Source of the DNA: Sabellastarte sp. h YS-2021
Lineage: Eukaryota; Annelida; Polychaeta; Sabellida; Sabellidae
NCBI GenBank assembly: GCA_964017235.1
Contig: OZ024927.1
Coordinates: 24,261,160 to 24,325,159, forward strand
Length of the DNA: 64,000 bases
Direction of reading: 5' to 3'
Shown: positions 11,101 to 21,509 of the stretch, piece by piece
Layout of the letters: each line of letters begins with the position of its first letter
How positions within the stretch are numbered: the stretch's first letter is position 1
Notes under the pieces: generated by a model
The model's database searches: none
What the model saw: only the letters and a program-made list of their open reading frames with translations
Told to the model about the DNA's origin: nothing
Made by a program: the position numbers and the translations under genes

Positions 11101-14100
11101 AGTGGAGTTTCTGTAGAATGGGTGTAACAGGAGCATACTTTCTATGATTTGTAACAATACGAGCAAGGGTGTTCTGAATACTTTGCAATTTGTGCTGATT
11201 GAAACCGGACAAACCTCTGAACAGAGAGTTACAATAGTCCAAACAACTACTAACCAAGGCATTTGCAGCAAGGACTGCCACTTCAGGAGTGAGATACTTT
11301 CTAATTCTACGGAGATAGAGTGATTTCGGGCAAATTTTGGACCCCCACGGTACAAAGGACTAATCCCTTACTACCTCTGAAAAAGTTAGACTTTTCCAAA
11401 TTTTGGCAGCCATCTTGAACTTTGGCGGAAATAAAAAATATCATTTATCTCAAAAAGCATAAGAAATAGAGCGATTTTAAGCAAATGTTGGACCCCTAGG
11501 GTACTAAAGACTACTCCTCCAAGATCTATCTAAGAGATAGAGCGATTTTGGCCTACTGGTTAATAAGGACTACTCCTTTAATGTCAAATAATAATGTAGA
11601 ATTTTCTTTAATTAATTTTTACTCATAAAAAACATTTATCTTCAAAACCATGTGAGCTGTCCTTTCCTGGTGGATAAATTTTACATCTGGCCACAGATGT
11701 GTCCTTGGTCTTGTTATTTTTGGCATTCTTCAACTTAACATAGATTCAAATTACATATTATTCTTAATATTTGCTAATAAGAATTTTTTTTAAAACAGTC
11801 CTTGTGGAAGTATTTGTTAAAATTTTTCAACCAAAAGACCAAAATATGTATCACTTGGGTTAATTTTCCAAATATACTAACCGGTTACAGTAAAATGTAG
11901 GCCACACAAAAGGTCCAGTCATTGGATCACAGGTATTGGCTGTGTAAGCATCAGGACAGAAGTAGAAAAAGATGCACATCTCTCTGCTAGGACACATTCT
12001 CCAGCAGCCACTGATCTCCATTTTAATAACACTTGGTTTCACATACATGTTCGGGCAACCCCCTGACCCACATTTAGTCGGCTTACCCTTCTTACAGACA
12101 CATTCACGGCACTCTTTGCAGCCTTCGGTCACACATTTGTCTGTGCAGATACCTACAATGATATTAATAGATTCTTTTTTTTTAATTTTATGAATTCAGT
12201 TATACACAGTACTATCACCAAGAAACTTTCTCAGCCAATGCAAAGTCTCAATGATTCAAAATTTCAACCTGAAGCTAAATTCACACACATGGAAATCACT
12301 TTCATTGGTTCAAAAAACAACCGTAAACATTCCTTCTTTTAGTTTCCTTTGATATTCTAACAAATCAAATGGCACCCACCTCCAACGCCATACAAAATAT
12401 TTTTGTAACTCTAACATCTCATATTTTATATCATGTGTCCTGAGTCCTTAATTGGACTCAAATCTGCGTCAGAGATACAGGATTCGCCATCTGCTTGATC
12501 TTAACACAGCACTTGGCCTGTAAAATGCTCTAACAAGCAGTCCATTGGACTACTGTAATTCTCTCTTTGTCTCAATCACAGACTTTGAGTTCAGGGAAAT
12601 TCAAAATTCATCCTGCAAGGTGATCACTAAATCCCCCAGGTCTTTCCATATAACTCCCACAATACTTGCTAGGTTCTAGCTATTTTCTCTGGGGGAGGAA
12701 ACCTGAAATGCTACAACTGTAAACCATATGACAATTTTCACATGAAATTTATATTAGATGGCAAATATAAAGTTTGAGTCACAGATGAGTAAGTTTATGA
12801 TGTAAACATGAAAACTATCTCAGTGAAACAATAGTTTGTGGGCTTAGTTTTATTAATTATATGTTGTGTCCAACTCAGTCAGGCAAAATATCTTCCTCAT
12901 AAGGGACAAATCAGTGTGCTAAAGAAATGACAAAGGGGATAGTCAGGGAACGATATGGGTTAGCAATCCAGAGTTGTGGGTGTGAACAGAGTTAAGAATA
13001 TTTAGTATGAAGAGGTGAGTCTTGAAAGGTATAATTGAGGGTCTGGTTGCTAGGAGTTAAAGCATACCAAAGACATATTGTTTAGAATTTTGATTCTCAA
13101 GAAATTAACAAGAATGTTAATTCTTGAAATATAATGGCTTTTTAAAAAGTGAAATCACAACTCACACTCATCTTCTTTAATGCACTTTCCCATGTGCCAG
13201 ATCGGTTTCTTGTCTGGACACTGACACCTAGGCACACACGGTGGAGGGCTGTCATCAAACGGATCCTGGTCCTTTGCGGGCCGGGTACAAGTACGTGTGT
13301 AAGGTAAGCCACAGGATGTGAACTTCTGTCCTCTTGGACATATACAATTGCTTGGGCTTGTGACACACTTCACATTGAAGTTTGAGTCACAGGTCTGAAA
13401 AGTTAGAAGTTACAATAACATTACTAAAGGCCCCATCACATTTGTCCATTTGAACAAAGTATACATTTGTGTTAGGAGATGGTTGAATGTGCTAAACAAA
13501 ACAAAAATAACATTGATATATAGTCGGGAAATGAATGGACATTTTAAATAATTTTCAATATCACAATAAAAATACAGTTCTTGGTAGGTCTTTAGTGATT
13601 GTTGTTTAATAATCACCATTTTTTGTAGCCTAAGTGAAACAGGAAAGTGATGGGACACTTACTGGACCCCAAAATTGCCATATGAGTTTGCACCACCATA
13701 GTTTTACTCGTGTTCAAAAGATCGGAGTGGTAAACAAAACAGACCGAAATCCAGAAGGCCTAGCCTTGCAGACTTTGTGTTTACAATTAGGGGTGAACCG
13801 ACATTCTTATATTCTGCTTCAAAAAGAATGCTTATATAGTGGAGTCACAACATAGCACTGTTAATATAGTTTAAGAAAGGTGAAAACTTCACAGGTATTT
13901 CTTTATTATATTTTGTCTGTTGACTAAAGTTTTACTCCTAATTACCCTCATGCACAAATTCTTCTCCTTTTTTTAAATTTTATATATTTAACAACCTATG
14001 AGAAATAATATAAGACATCAAGAGAAACAAGAATACTACAACCAGATTTTTACCTAATAACAAGGAGACAGATAATTGCTACACTCTTCAGCATTTTCTT

Positions 14101-16540
14101 TACAGCAAAATGTGTTGTTTTTTTCTCGTTTGTAAATAAACACTGACTCTTCCCTGGGCGAATTTTGTCATCAGATTCAGATTAGTTTATACAGATCTTA
14201 TTTGGTAATGAAGTTATGATATTAGTACACCCCTCTATATGTCAGGCTACTTTTGTTTAAATTATTAAATGTTATTATTTAACAGGGGTTTCATGCATTT
14301 TTCAGTTTTTCCCACATAGAATGGAACACAAAACCAGTTTATAATCTTGAATAGTTGTACTTGCCACACATAAATTTCTACCCTATCATGTTATGAAATG
14401 GTTGTAATTTTGTGAGAAATGGTATTTTTAGATCACCCATTCTGTGACATTACAAAGGAACTGCATTTTATGTAAGTTTTGATACAGCTAGTATTTCAGA
14501 GTGTGTTAACTTGGTCTTTCTTTGAGACAAGACTTTTTAAACTCGGGTAGGTAGAAAAATTGTCTTTACCTTTTAAGTTTGTAGTTCAATCAATTTTTTG
14601 AAATTATCTATATGATTATATATACTAGTATGACCCTTCAGGGTTGCATACCAAAGTTTCAATGAAGGGTTTGTTGCCCCAATCCTTTCAAAATGTCCAC
14701 AAACATTGTACAAAAATAGCATCAGAGATGCCCGTACCCCACAGCCTAGGGAAATATTTTCAACACCATGAGATACAGAAGTACTGTACCAGTACAAACT
14801 TCAGGATACTTTCAGAGCACTGTCAGTTATATAAAGGTCCAAACAATGTTTAAATGGAGAAATAATGTTTAAAAGAAAGATAATGCATATAAAGATGAAG
14901 TACTAAAACAAGATAATTCAATAACAAGATAACAGCATTAATCAGCAAACTAAAATTCAACACTCTTTATCTACACCTGCATGGCCCAATTATGGTTTAG
15001 ATGGTTTGAATATTATCATGCATACAGAAGTGGTAATACATTTAGTGAATGCTTATGTGTGGTGTTGGAGCAAAATCTGTGGCTCACTTGATGAAATTCT
15101 ATCTCTTACAATGGGAAGTTATGAAAGTAAAATTCTTAATAAATTCTAATATGACTTTAACAGAGCTAAATCTGCATAAAAAAAACAGACTCAAAGGTGC
15201 AACAAGATTTTATAGGTCAAGGTCACTACAGCAAGGTCAAAGGTCAAATCAAGGTCAGATCATGACGTTGCACAACTACACCCCCTAACCAATGTCCCTA
15301 CCAAGTATCAACTTCCTACACCTTGCGGTTTCCGAGATATAGCCCGGACAAGATTTTTGAACTCAAGGTCACTACGGCAAGGTCAAATCCTTGTCAGACC
15401 ATGACATTGCACACCTACACCCCCTAACCAATATCCCTACCAAGTATCAACTTCCTACACCTTACGGTTTCTGAGATATAGCCCGGACAAGATTTTATAG
15501 GTCAAGGTCACTACGGCAAGGTCAAAGGTCAAATCAAGGTCAGACCATGACGCTGCACACCTACACCCCCTAACCAATATTCCTACCAAGTATTAACTTT
15601 CTACACCTTACGGTTTCCGAGATATAGCCCGGACAAGATTTTATAGGTCAAGGTCACTACAGCAAGGTCAAAGGTCAAATCAAGGTCAGACCATGATGTT
15701 GCACACCTACACCCCCTAACCAATGTCCCTACCAAATATTAACTTCCTACACCTTACGGTTTCTGAGATATAGCCCGGACAAGATTTTATAGGTCAAGGT
15801 CACTACGGCAAGGTCAAAGGTCAAATCAAGGTCACACCATGACGTTGCACACCTACACCCCCTAACCAATATCCCTGCCAAGTATCAACTTCCTACACCT
15901 TATGGTTTCCGAGATATAGCCCGGACAAGATTTTCAAACTCAAGGTCACTACAGCAAGGTCAAAGGTCAAACCAAGGTCAGACCATGACGTTGCACACCT
16001 ACACCCCCTAACCAATGTCCCTACCAAGTATCAACTTCCTACACCTTACGGTTTCTGAGATACAGCCCGGACAAACTCTTTTCCCGCCACCCGCCCAACC
16101 GCCCGCCCGCCCGCCCGGACGCCCGCCCGCCCATCCGGACACCATGGGTGAAAACAATACCCCAACAGCCCTTAAGGGCTGTGGGGTAAAAATGACAAAC
16201 AGAGACTGTGATACTGTAATAAATAGTTTGTCTTTTATCTGTGTTTTAGATATTTCATTTACCTTCTATTACCCAAACAAAAACGCTCATTCTTCAGCAT
16301 CTGTTCAGATAACAGAGATACTCGTCAGATACAGTTAACAGTATTATATACCTGGTATGGTTTATCCGATGGACAGTAACATCCACACCTGGAGTTGGGG
16401 TACAAGGGGTAATTCCAGCATGTCTTTGGTGGGCTGGTTAGACACCTGTAGATCAAAGGATGCTGACATATTTCCTTAGAATTCACCTCAAACACTACAA
16501 CAACCCCCAAAACTAATATCACCAGGTGAAACATCTTCAT
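4754..16540 (-). CDS. Secreted multi-module cysteine-rich protein (5 exons, 516 aa)
   Basis: Exons on the minus strand: 16540-16352, 13394-13166, 12152-11882, 7853-7359 and 5120-4754. All junctions have GT/AG, and phases (0, 1, 2, 2) match at every join, giving 517 codons including stop. Residues 1-21 form a signal peptide with a hydrophobic core. Residues 24-63 are a short Cys module, 64-140 a TIL-like trypsin-inhibitor module. Residues 140-516 contain repeated C-x2-C-x-C clusters alternating with GCW-x6/8-C-x-[FY]-V-x-PCP units at about 188, 262, 323, 364, 421 and 492. About 74 of 516 residues are Cys, and no transmembrane segment follows the signal peptide. The CNxCxC...C spacing recalls pacifastin-type inhibitors and VWC-like domains, so extracellular protease inhibition or a matrix/shell role is plausible, but neither is shown. 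Confidence 0.85.
7359..7853 (-). CDS. Cysteine-rich gene, exon 4
   Basis: The acceptor is CTAAATGTAG|GTGTGTG and the donor TGCAA|GTAAGT. It is the largest exon (residues 230-395) with 25 cysteines. It contains three GC[WL]/HCY...C...PCP units (KGCWTKVNGQCRYVWPCP, then DGCLV...CYYVSPCP, then DHCYM...CEFVSPCP) and CxxCxC clusters (CVKCRC and CKMCKKCEC). Several modules in one exon suggests internal duplication. Confidence 0.85.
9250..10600 (-). repeat. Internally repetitive block in intron 3, inverted copy at 19.1-20.5 kb
   Basis: This block has four to five diverged units of roughly 140-150 bp in its right half, each with CTACTTTTTGAT, then AAATTTTCAGAG, then TAAGTCACTTGTAACTTC. Its left half has units with GGAATATTTTTGGCCTCAT. 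The same units appear as reverse complements at 19133-20560. The block is non-coding and family unknown. The ORF-like stretch at 9477-9866 is a by-product. Confidence 0.6.
10604..11316 (-). mobile_element. 5'-truncated LINE, RT C-terminus and 3' end
   Basis: The minus-strand ORF (11316-10769) reads LRRIRKYLTPEVAV, then [28 protein letters not shown] and LKTYLFAKAYPP. This is the C-terminal region of CR1/L2/Nimb-type non-LTR reverse transcriptases. It ends at an (ATTAG)n microsatellite (plus strand 10605-10634), the usual LINE 3' tail. RT catalytic motifs are missing, so it is dead on arrival. It sits inside a ~126-bp repeat whose halves lie at 10482-10605 and 11317-11460, in intron 3 of the cysteine-rich gene. 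Confidence 0.8.
11882..12152 (-). CDS. Cysteine-rich gene, exon 3
   Basis: The acceptor is TCATTGTAG|GTATCTGC and the donor AACCG|GTTAGT. The split codon T+GT makes Cys140 and CG+G makes Arg230. The exon contains the cluster GCKECRECVCKKGKPTKC, then GCW-RMC-PSREMC and a final CDP...YC. The first cluster has the spacing C-x2-C-x2-C-x-C-x2-G-x3-C, close to the pacifastin signature. A nearby alternative acceptor 12 bases downstream would keep frame and drop four residues. Confidence 0.85.
12414..12720 (+). mobile_element. Degraded LINE fragment
   Basis: A plus-strand segment still readable in pieces: LDYCNSLF, then REIQNSSCKVITKSPRSFHITP. These match the conserved LDYCNSLL...KLQ.IQN...TP.L segment of the LINEs at 10.6-11.3 kb and 30.1-31.1 kb. 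It has stops and frameshifts, and lies in intron 2 of the cysteine-rich gene. Confidence 0.55.
13166..13394 (-). CDS. Cysteine-rich gene, exon 2 (TIL-like module)
   Basis: The acceptor is TTTTCAG|ACCTGT and the donor GAGT|GTGAGT. Encoded residues 64-139 contain ICPRGQKFTSCGLPYTRTC, then CVPRCQCP, then GKCIKEDEC. This is the cysteine order of the TIL family of serine-protease inhibitors (ten cysteines, five disulphides). The reactive-site loop would lie around the second half of the Pro/Asp-rich segment before CVPRC. The exon is too short for an independent gene, and no ATG is needed since the exon is internal. Confidence 0.85.
13395..15210. other. Intron 1 of the cysteine-rich gene, 3' part
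   Basis: AT-rich intronic DNA with short spurious ORFs on both strands (for example 13634-13855 and 14573-14853). None has recognisable domains. Confidence 0.4.
15213..16075. repeat. Tandem array, six units of about 146 bp
   Basis: Units start with GGTCACTAC at 15221, 15367, 15506, 15652, 15798 and 15944, so the period is 146 bp (one is 139). Each has AAGGTCAAAGGTCAAATC, then CACCTACACCCCCTAACCAA, then GAGATATAGCCCGGACAAG. The array ends in a (CCGC)n-rich stretch at 16081-16135 and a near-perfect palindrome (CCCCAACAGCCCTT / AAGGGCTGTGGGG) at about 16154-16180. It lies in intron 1, 0.3-1.2 kb inside the gene. Confidence 0.85.
16352..16540 (-). CDS. Cysteine-rich gene, exon 1 (signal peptide)
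   Basis: The ATG at 16540 starts MKMFHLVILVLGVVVVFEVN, a typical secretory signal with likely cleavage after VNS. Six cysteines follow, in the order EIC, YRC, KTC, SRC, GC, YC. The exon ends in CAG|GTATAT, a good donor, after codon 63 (phase 0). The upstream frame has no other ATG that would extend it. A TATA box lies about 50 bases upstream. Confidence 0.85.
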
Positions 16541-16588
16541 TCTGCAGAAGTCAGATTCCTTCTGAGACTTTCAAGTGCATTAATTGTG

Positions 16589-16595
16589 TTTTATA
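16589..16595 (-). promoter_or_regulatory. TATA box of the cysteine-rich gene
   Basis: TATAAAA on the minus strand, 48-54 bases upstream of the ATG at 16540. This would put the start of transcription near 16560 and leave a 5'-UTR of about 20 bases. Confidence 0.5.
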
Positions 16596-16599
16596 GTTT

Positions 16600-17259
16600 T
16601 TCTATCTTCTATTGCCAAACCTTGAAAGTAAAGTTGTATACTTAAAATCCAATCTTATTCCGATATGAAATACGCTGAAGGCACTGTAATGTGTAATATT
16701 GTGCTAAAATGGCTTCTTTTTATGATATTTTAATAATACCTTGAAAAATTGATGATAAGCAAATATACTTTATCCAGAGTAAGCATCAGTTTTTAGTATG
16801 AGCTGAACTAAATGCATCTTTTACAACGTGGATCTGGTCAATTTTGTCTCGTTTCTGTTTATTTTTCTTTGGTTTTGTCTGACCATTGTTTGAGTGTAAC
16901 AGGTGCATGTACTGGGAATAAGAAATTGATTTCATATTTTATGATGACTTTTGTTTTTTATACTTTTAAAAATAACACTAGCAGTATTTACTTCAAAATA
17001 CTGTAAAAATTGTGTGTGTCTTTATTTGATGGCTATTGTCTTATTTGTTAAAGAAATGCATCAATCAAATTTTCTCTTTTGTCAAGATTTAAATTGGATT
17101 TAGTTTTCAAAACTTATGATACAGAAAACTTCCTATGAAAAGTACTTTGTTAAGTGTTATTTCCATTCAAATAGAATTTTAAGTGATACCTACCTTTAAG
17201 TAGAACTTTGTTAAGTGATATTTTCCTTTAAGTAGAACTATGTTAAGTAGTATTTCCCA
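16600..17259. other. Upstream region of the cysteine-rich gene
   Basis: AT-rich, no ORF supported. At about 17150-17258 there are three diverged copies of a ~33-bp motif (CTTTAAGTAGAACT...GTTAAGTGATATTT). Confidence 0.4.
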
Positions 17260-17930
17260 TTACAACTAAAAGAACCCAAATTAATCACAAATAATGTGTA
17301 TGCAAGTCTGATATAATAATACACACACCGTTACAGTTAAAATACCCACAATTTACAAAAGATGTAGAGCCCCTTGCCTTACGCCCTTACAACTGAGGCC
17401 TTAAACCCAATTACCTGAACAGGAGGGAGGAACTCAGTATTGCACAGGTTAATTTAGAAATGAATTTGAGGTGACCATAAGAGCAAGGAGCACCATAGCT
17501 TTTGGATACTATACATGCATGACTACCATACATTACCATGAACACTGGCTTACAGGTGGCAAGCTCTTTTCGGCGCATATTGTCATAGGTCTTTTGGTAC
17601 GTAGATGGTTGGTTGATGTTGCCACTACTCCTACAGTTGGGTTTGGGTGCTCAATTTTTGCTGGTAGTCATGCATGTATAGTATCCAAAAGCTATGGTGC
17701 TCCTTGCTCTTATGGTCACATCAAATTCATTTCTAAATTAACCTGTGCAATACTGAGTTCCTCCCTCCTGTTCAGGTAATTGGGTTTAAGGCCTCAGTTG
17801 TAAGGGCGTAAGGCAAGGGGCTCTACATCTTTTGTAAATTGAGGGTATTTTAATTGTAACGGTGTGTGTATTATTATATCAGACTTGCATACACATTATT
17901 TGTGATTAATTTGGGTTCTTTTAGTTGTAA
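17260..17930. mobile_element. Foldback/MITE-like element with ~268-bp inverted arms
   Basis: The left arm (17260-17528) and right arm (17662-17930) are near-perfect reverse complements around a 133-bp centre. The ends read TTACAACTAAAAGAACCC. No ORF encodes a transposase, and the open frame 17471-17779 runs through the palindrome and is an artefact. I could not identify a target-site duplication. It is probably a non-autonomous DNA transposon, about 0.7 kb upstream of the cysteine-rich gene. Confidence 0.85.
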
Positions 17931-19132
17931 CTTTTATTTCTAATTGGTATTACATTTAGTCATGTAACTAATAATTAATGTTAAACCATGGCATGATAGT
18001 GAATGGACTCAAGAACACTTTAAATCATCATGCTTGCATTATATGACTTGATGTTGTATTAAAGTTGTCATCTATTGTATCATACATGAGTAGTATTAGT
18101 TGTATTTACCCAGTATTTTATAATCTTTTATTATATATATTTTATAAAACTTACAGATGTTGTGTATAATAAATTAATTTCCCTCAGCTGTCCTTTTTAT
18201 GGTCTTTGGGGTGGGGGGACGCATGGGGACTGAATATGCTAGATCTACAGCACGGAGTGATTCTGAGAGGTAAAGCATTATCCTTGCTTTCCAGAACTGG
18301 GTTTTCAGTGAAGTGGCTGAAACAGGCTCTTTAAAGATCCACAAAAATATGTTAACAATATTTCTTTCAGATAGTTCCAAAACAGATATAACATGCAATG
18401 TTTGAGGGAGCGTCAAACCTCCTCCTGGGATCCAGAATCAGATTTTAGAAAAAAGATACCTAGATCTGGATAATCTTTGAGGAACACTGAGTCAGGGTAG
18501 ACCTCACCTTGTGTGAAAGTAAGATCCCAATGCGATTAATAGTTTTAAGTCATGGAATGTGTAACAGGGCCAAAACGAAACATAATCTGAGAAACTGCAT
18601 ATTGTTATCCTTCAGGTTTAATAAGACGGGATTTGTATTTGGGAAGGATGCATAGGATGCAGAATAAACAGTTTTTTGTGCAAATAACTTTGAAAAGAAT
18701 TTTGAAAACCTCCAACGGGCTGTCATGGGCTAAACTTAACTGGACCAAGGATGCATATGTGGCCAGATGCAAGATGTGTCCATCGGAAAAGGACAGCTAA
18801 CATGGTTTTGTTTCGCCCCCGCAACCATAAAGTTGGGGGGGGATATCTTTTCGACCCACCCCCAACTTTTTGCTACAGAACTAAACTCAAATTTTGAAGT
18901 TTATGTAAATTTTTACAGGTAACTCAGTAATATGTGGTCAAACTGTGAATCACACCAAATGGGTGCTACAAAAATGCCTAGTGCATGCCTATACAATGAA
19001 GGATGACCCATGTGTTGATATATGTGTCGAGTCGGTAAACTCTAGTTCCTCGCCCCCAACCCAAAATTGCTTCCTACACCCCTGCAGAGGTCCTAGAAGA
19101 TTACTCTTTTGTACCCTGAGGATGAGATATTA
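17931..19132. other. Intergenic DNA without recognised gene
   Basis: No coding or RNA gene is supported. Small ORFs (such as 18174-18416) have no domain. Confidence 0.4.
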
Positions 19133-20560
19133 GATTTAAAAACTCTGAATTGCATACTTTTGAAGTTACAAGCGATTTACATATTGGCAAAATGCTAAAG
19201 TAGCTATTGCCCTATCAGCATTATAGCTTTAGCTCTGAAAATTTGCCATGACATAGAGCATCAAAAAGTAGATGAACAACATATTTCATAAAAATCTCTA
19301 AATTTTTAAACTTTTGAAATGACTAGTCATATACTTATTAGAAAAATAGCAAAGTAGCTATTACTCAGTTACATGTGGAATTAAAGCTCTGAAAATTTGC
19401 CACGACACAAATAGTAGTTGAACATCATGTTACACAAAGATGCTCTAAATTCAACAGTTTTGCAGTTATACGTTATTTACTCAAAGATGAACTATCAAAG
19501 TAGCCTTTACCCATTTAGCTATGGAACTTACAGATCTTAATAAAAGCCATGACACAGATCATCAAAAAGTAGGTGAACAACATATTTGAGAAAAAATCCC
19601 TCTAAATTCAATAGTTTTGAAGTTACTAGTGATTTAGTTATTAGTCAGTTAGATGTGAAGCTATAGTTTTAAACACAGAAAATACCTAACAGTCATTTAG
19701 CTATTACGTTAGACTTCAAAAACAGGTACCATAATGTAGGTACAGAACAAGAAAAAGTAACTGAACAACATATTTTAACAAAATGCTGTAAATGCAGTCA
19801 TTTTAGGGTTATAAGCAATTTACCTTAGCAGTATTATTCATTTAGATATTGACCTAGATCTGCAAAAGCAGGGAAAATATTGGGGACAGAAGAAACGAAG
19901 GTAAAATTGTTCAAGCAAAGACCTTACCTTGAAGGACAAGCTTTAAGGTCAATTGTCTGTAGCCTATAGAGGATATATATATCTATGATTCACTTATCTA
20001 TTGATGAGAAAACGTCTCAGAATGTATAAAACTCCTTGACCGTCAAAGAAAGATCATGGCGGCCATCTTGTTTTTCAAAATGAGGCCAAAAATATTCCCA
20101 GGCAAACTTTTATAATTATGAATATATCCAGATAATTTGAGACCTCTACCTACAGTGCCTTTTGCTCAAGAGCGGTAGTATTAAAATCTCTACATACATG
20201 CTCGTAACTGTTGAAGAAAAGGCCATGGCAGTTGTCTTGTTTTGTTTTTTTAATGAGGCCAAAAATAGTCCCTAGCAAACTTTTGTAATGATGAATATAT
20301 TTGAGACCTCTACTTACAATGTCTTTTGCTCTAGAAGGGCAATGGTAAAATCTCAATAGACACTTACAAGACGATTGAAGAATTGACCATGGAAGTCGTC
20401 TTGTTTTTCAAAATGAATCTAAAAAATATTCCCTGGCAATATTTTGTAAAGCTGAACATATCCTGCAAATTTGACAACTCTACCTATAATACCTTAGCCT
20501 CTAAGAGGGTAACAGAAAAATATCTACACACTGTGGCATGGCAGTGGCAGCATACCCATG
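19133..20560 (+). repeat. Internally repetitive block, inverted copy of 9250-10600
   Basis: Contains repeated GAAGTTACAAGCGATTTA, CTCTGAAAATTTGCCATGAC and CATCAAAAAGTAGATGAACA units, then units with GAGGCCAAAAATATTCCC. These are reverse complements of the motifs in the block at 9250-10600, with more copies here. Non-coding. Confidence 0.6.
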
Positions 20561-21509
20561 CATAATCCATAGTATCCACTGGATGCTATCTGGTGGTTAC
20601 AAATATACACATTGGAGGGATGAAGGGGATGAGAAAACTTTACAGGGCTTATCATTATTAAAAAGTGTAAAAGTACATTGACAAAACAATAACAAATATG
20701 TCTTGAAGCAAAATTCAAATATATGTTGATAGGACTGCCAGACCTAGGGTCAACTACTATAAATGTATTGTATTACCATTACATTACATTGGCTTAAAAT
20801 GCATAATAATACATAACATTACTTTAAAAAATCAAATGGAATGCATTAAATTACATTACTCTATAAATGTAATGCATTGCATTACACATTACATTTTAAT
20901 ACAAAATTGTCGCTTTGTAAAAGGATACAGTAATATTGAGGTGTCTCAAAAGCGCAAGTGAGTTTTATCATCACCTACAAATAAAAACTATGTGACTTGG
21001 ATTACACTTAAATGTTATAAAAGGTTCCTTCAAGTTTGACACCATAGATTTACTCCTTACTCAGTTGTATTAAGGATTTCTATTAGATTGGCTATTTAGA
21101 ATATAATGAGTGATGTTTGAAATTCTTTGAAAAATATCCCAGTTATGTGCAATTGACACAGTCAAAGATATTGTATAGGTGTGAAAAGGCATCAAGGGTT
21201 AATATAAGATGAATATCTATATGGATTATGCAGACATAAATACTAGCAGTTTGACCAGTACCAGAAGTGAAATGTACCAGATTATGTGACCTCCAGGGTC
21301 AAGTTCGGCAAGAAGGTCAAATTTACTGCTGTCATTCGACCTCCAAAGGTCAAACTCATGGTAGGTTATTTCTGATGCTATAATTGAAGCTGGGAAAATG
21401 TACAAGTCAAAGAAGTTTGAGGAATTTTATTTACATGTTAAAACAATAAAATGGCCTCAGAAGAGGAGTTTTAAAAGTTTGGCACAAATTTTAAAAGCAC
21501 CAAGCCCAG
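20561..21509. other. AT-rich DNA at the 3' side of DIRS element B
   Basis: Contains a patch of ATTACATT-type simple repeats (20770-20900). Its GCATTACACATTACA motif recurs at about 26975-26992 on the other side of element B. The 3' terminal repeat of element B should lie in this interval but I could not delimit it. Confidence 0.35.

Noticed and set aside
16081..16185. Helitron 3' end (hairpin after GC-rich tract).
   Set aside because: The palindrome is not followed by a CTRR end within the expected distance and no 5' TC end was found.
17471..17779. 102-codon ORF.
   Set aside because: It runs through the palindrome of the inverted-repeat element and has no domain.
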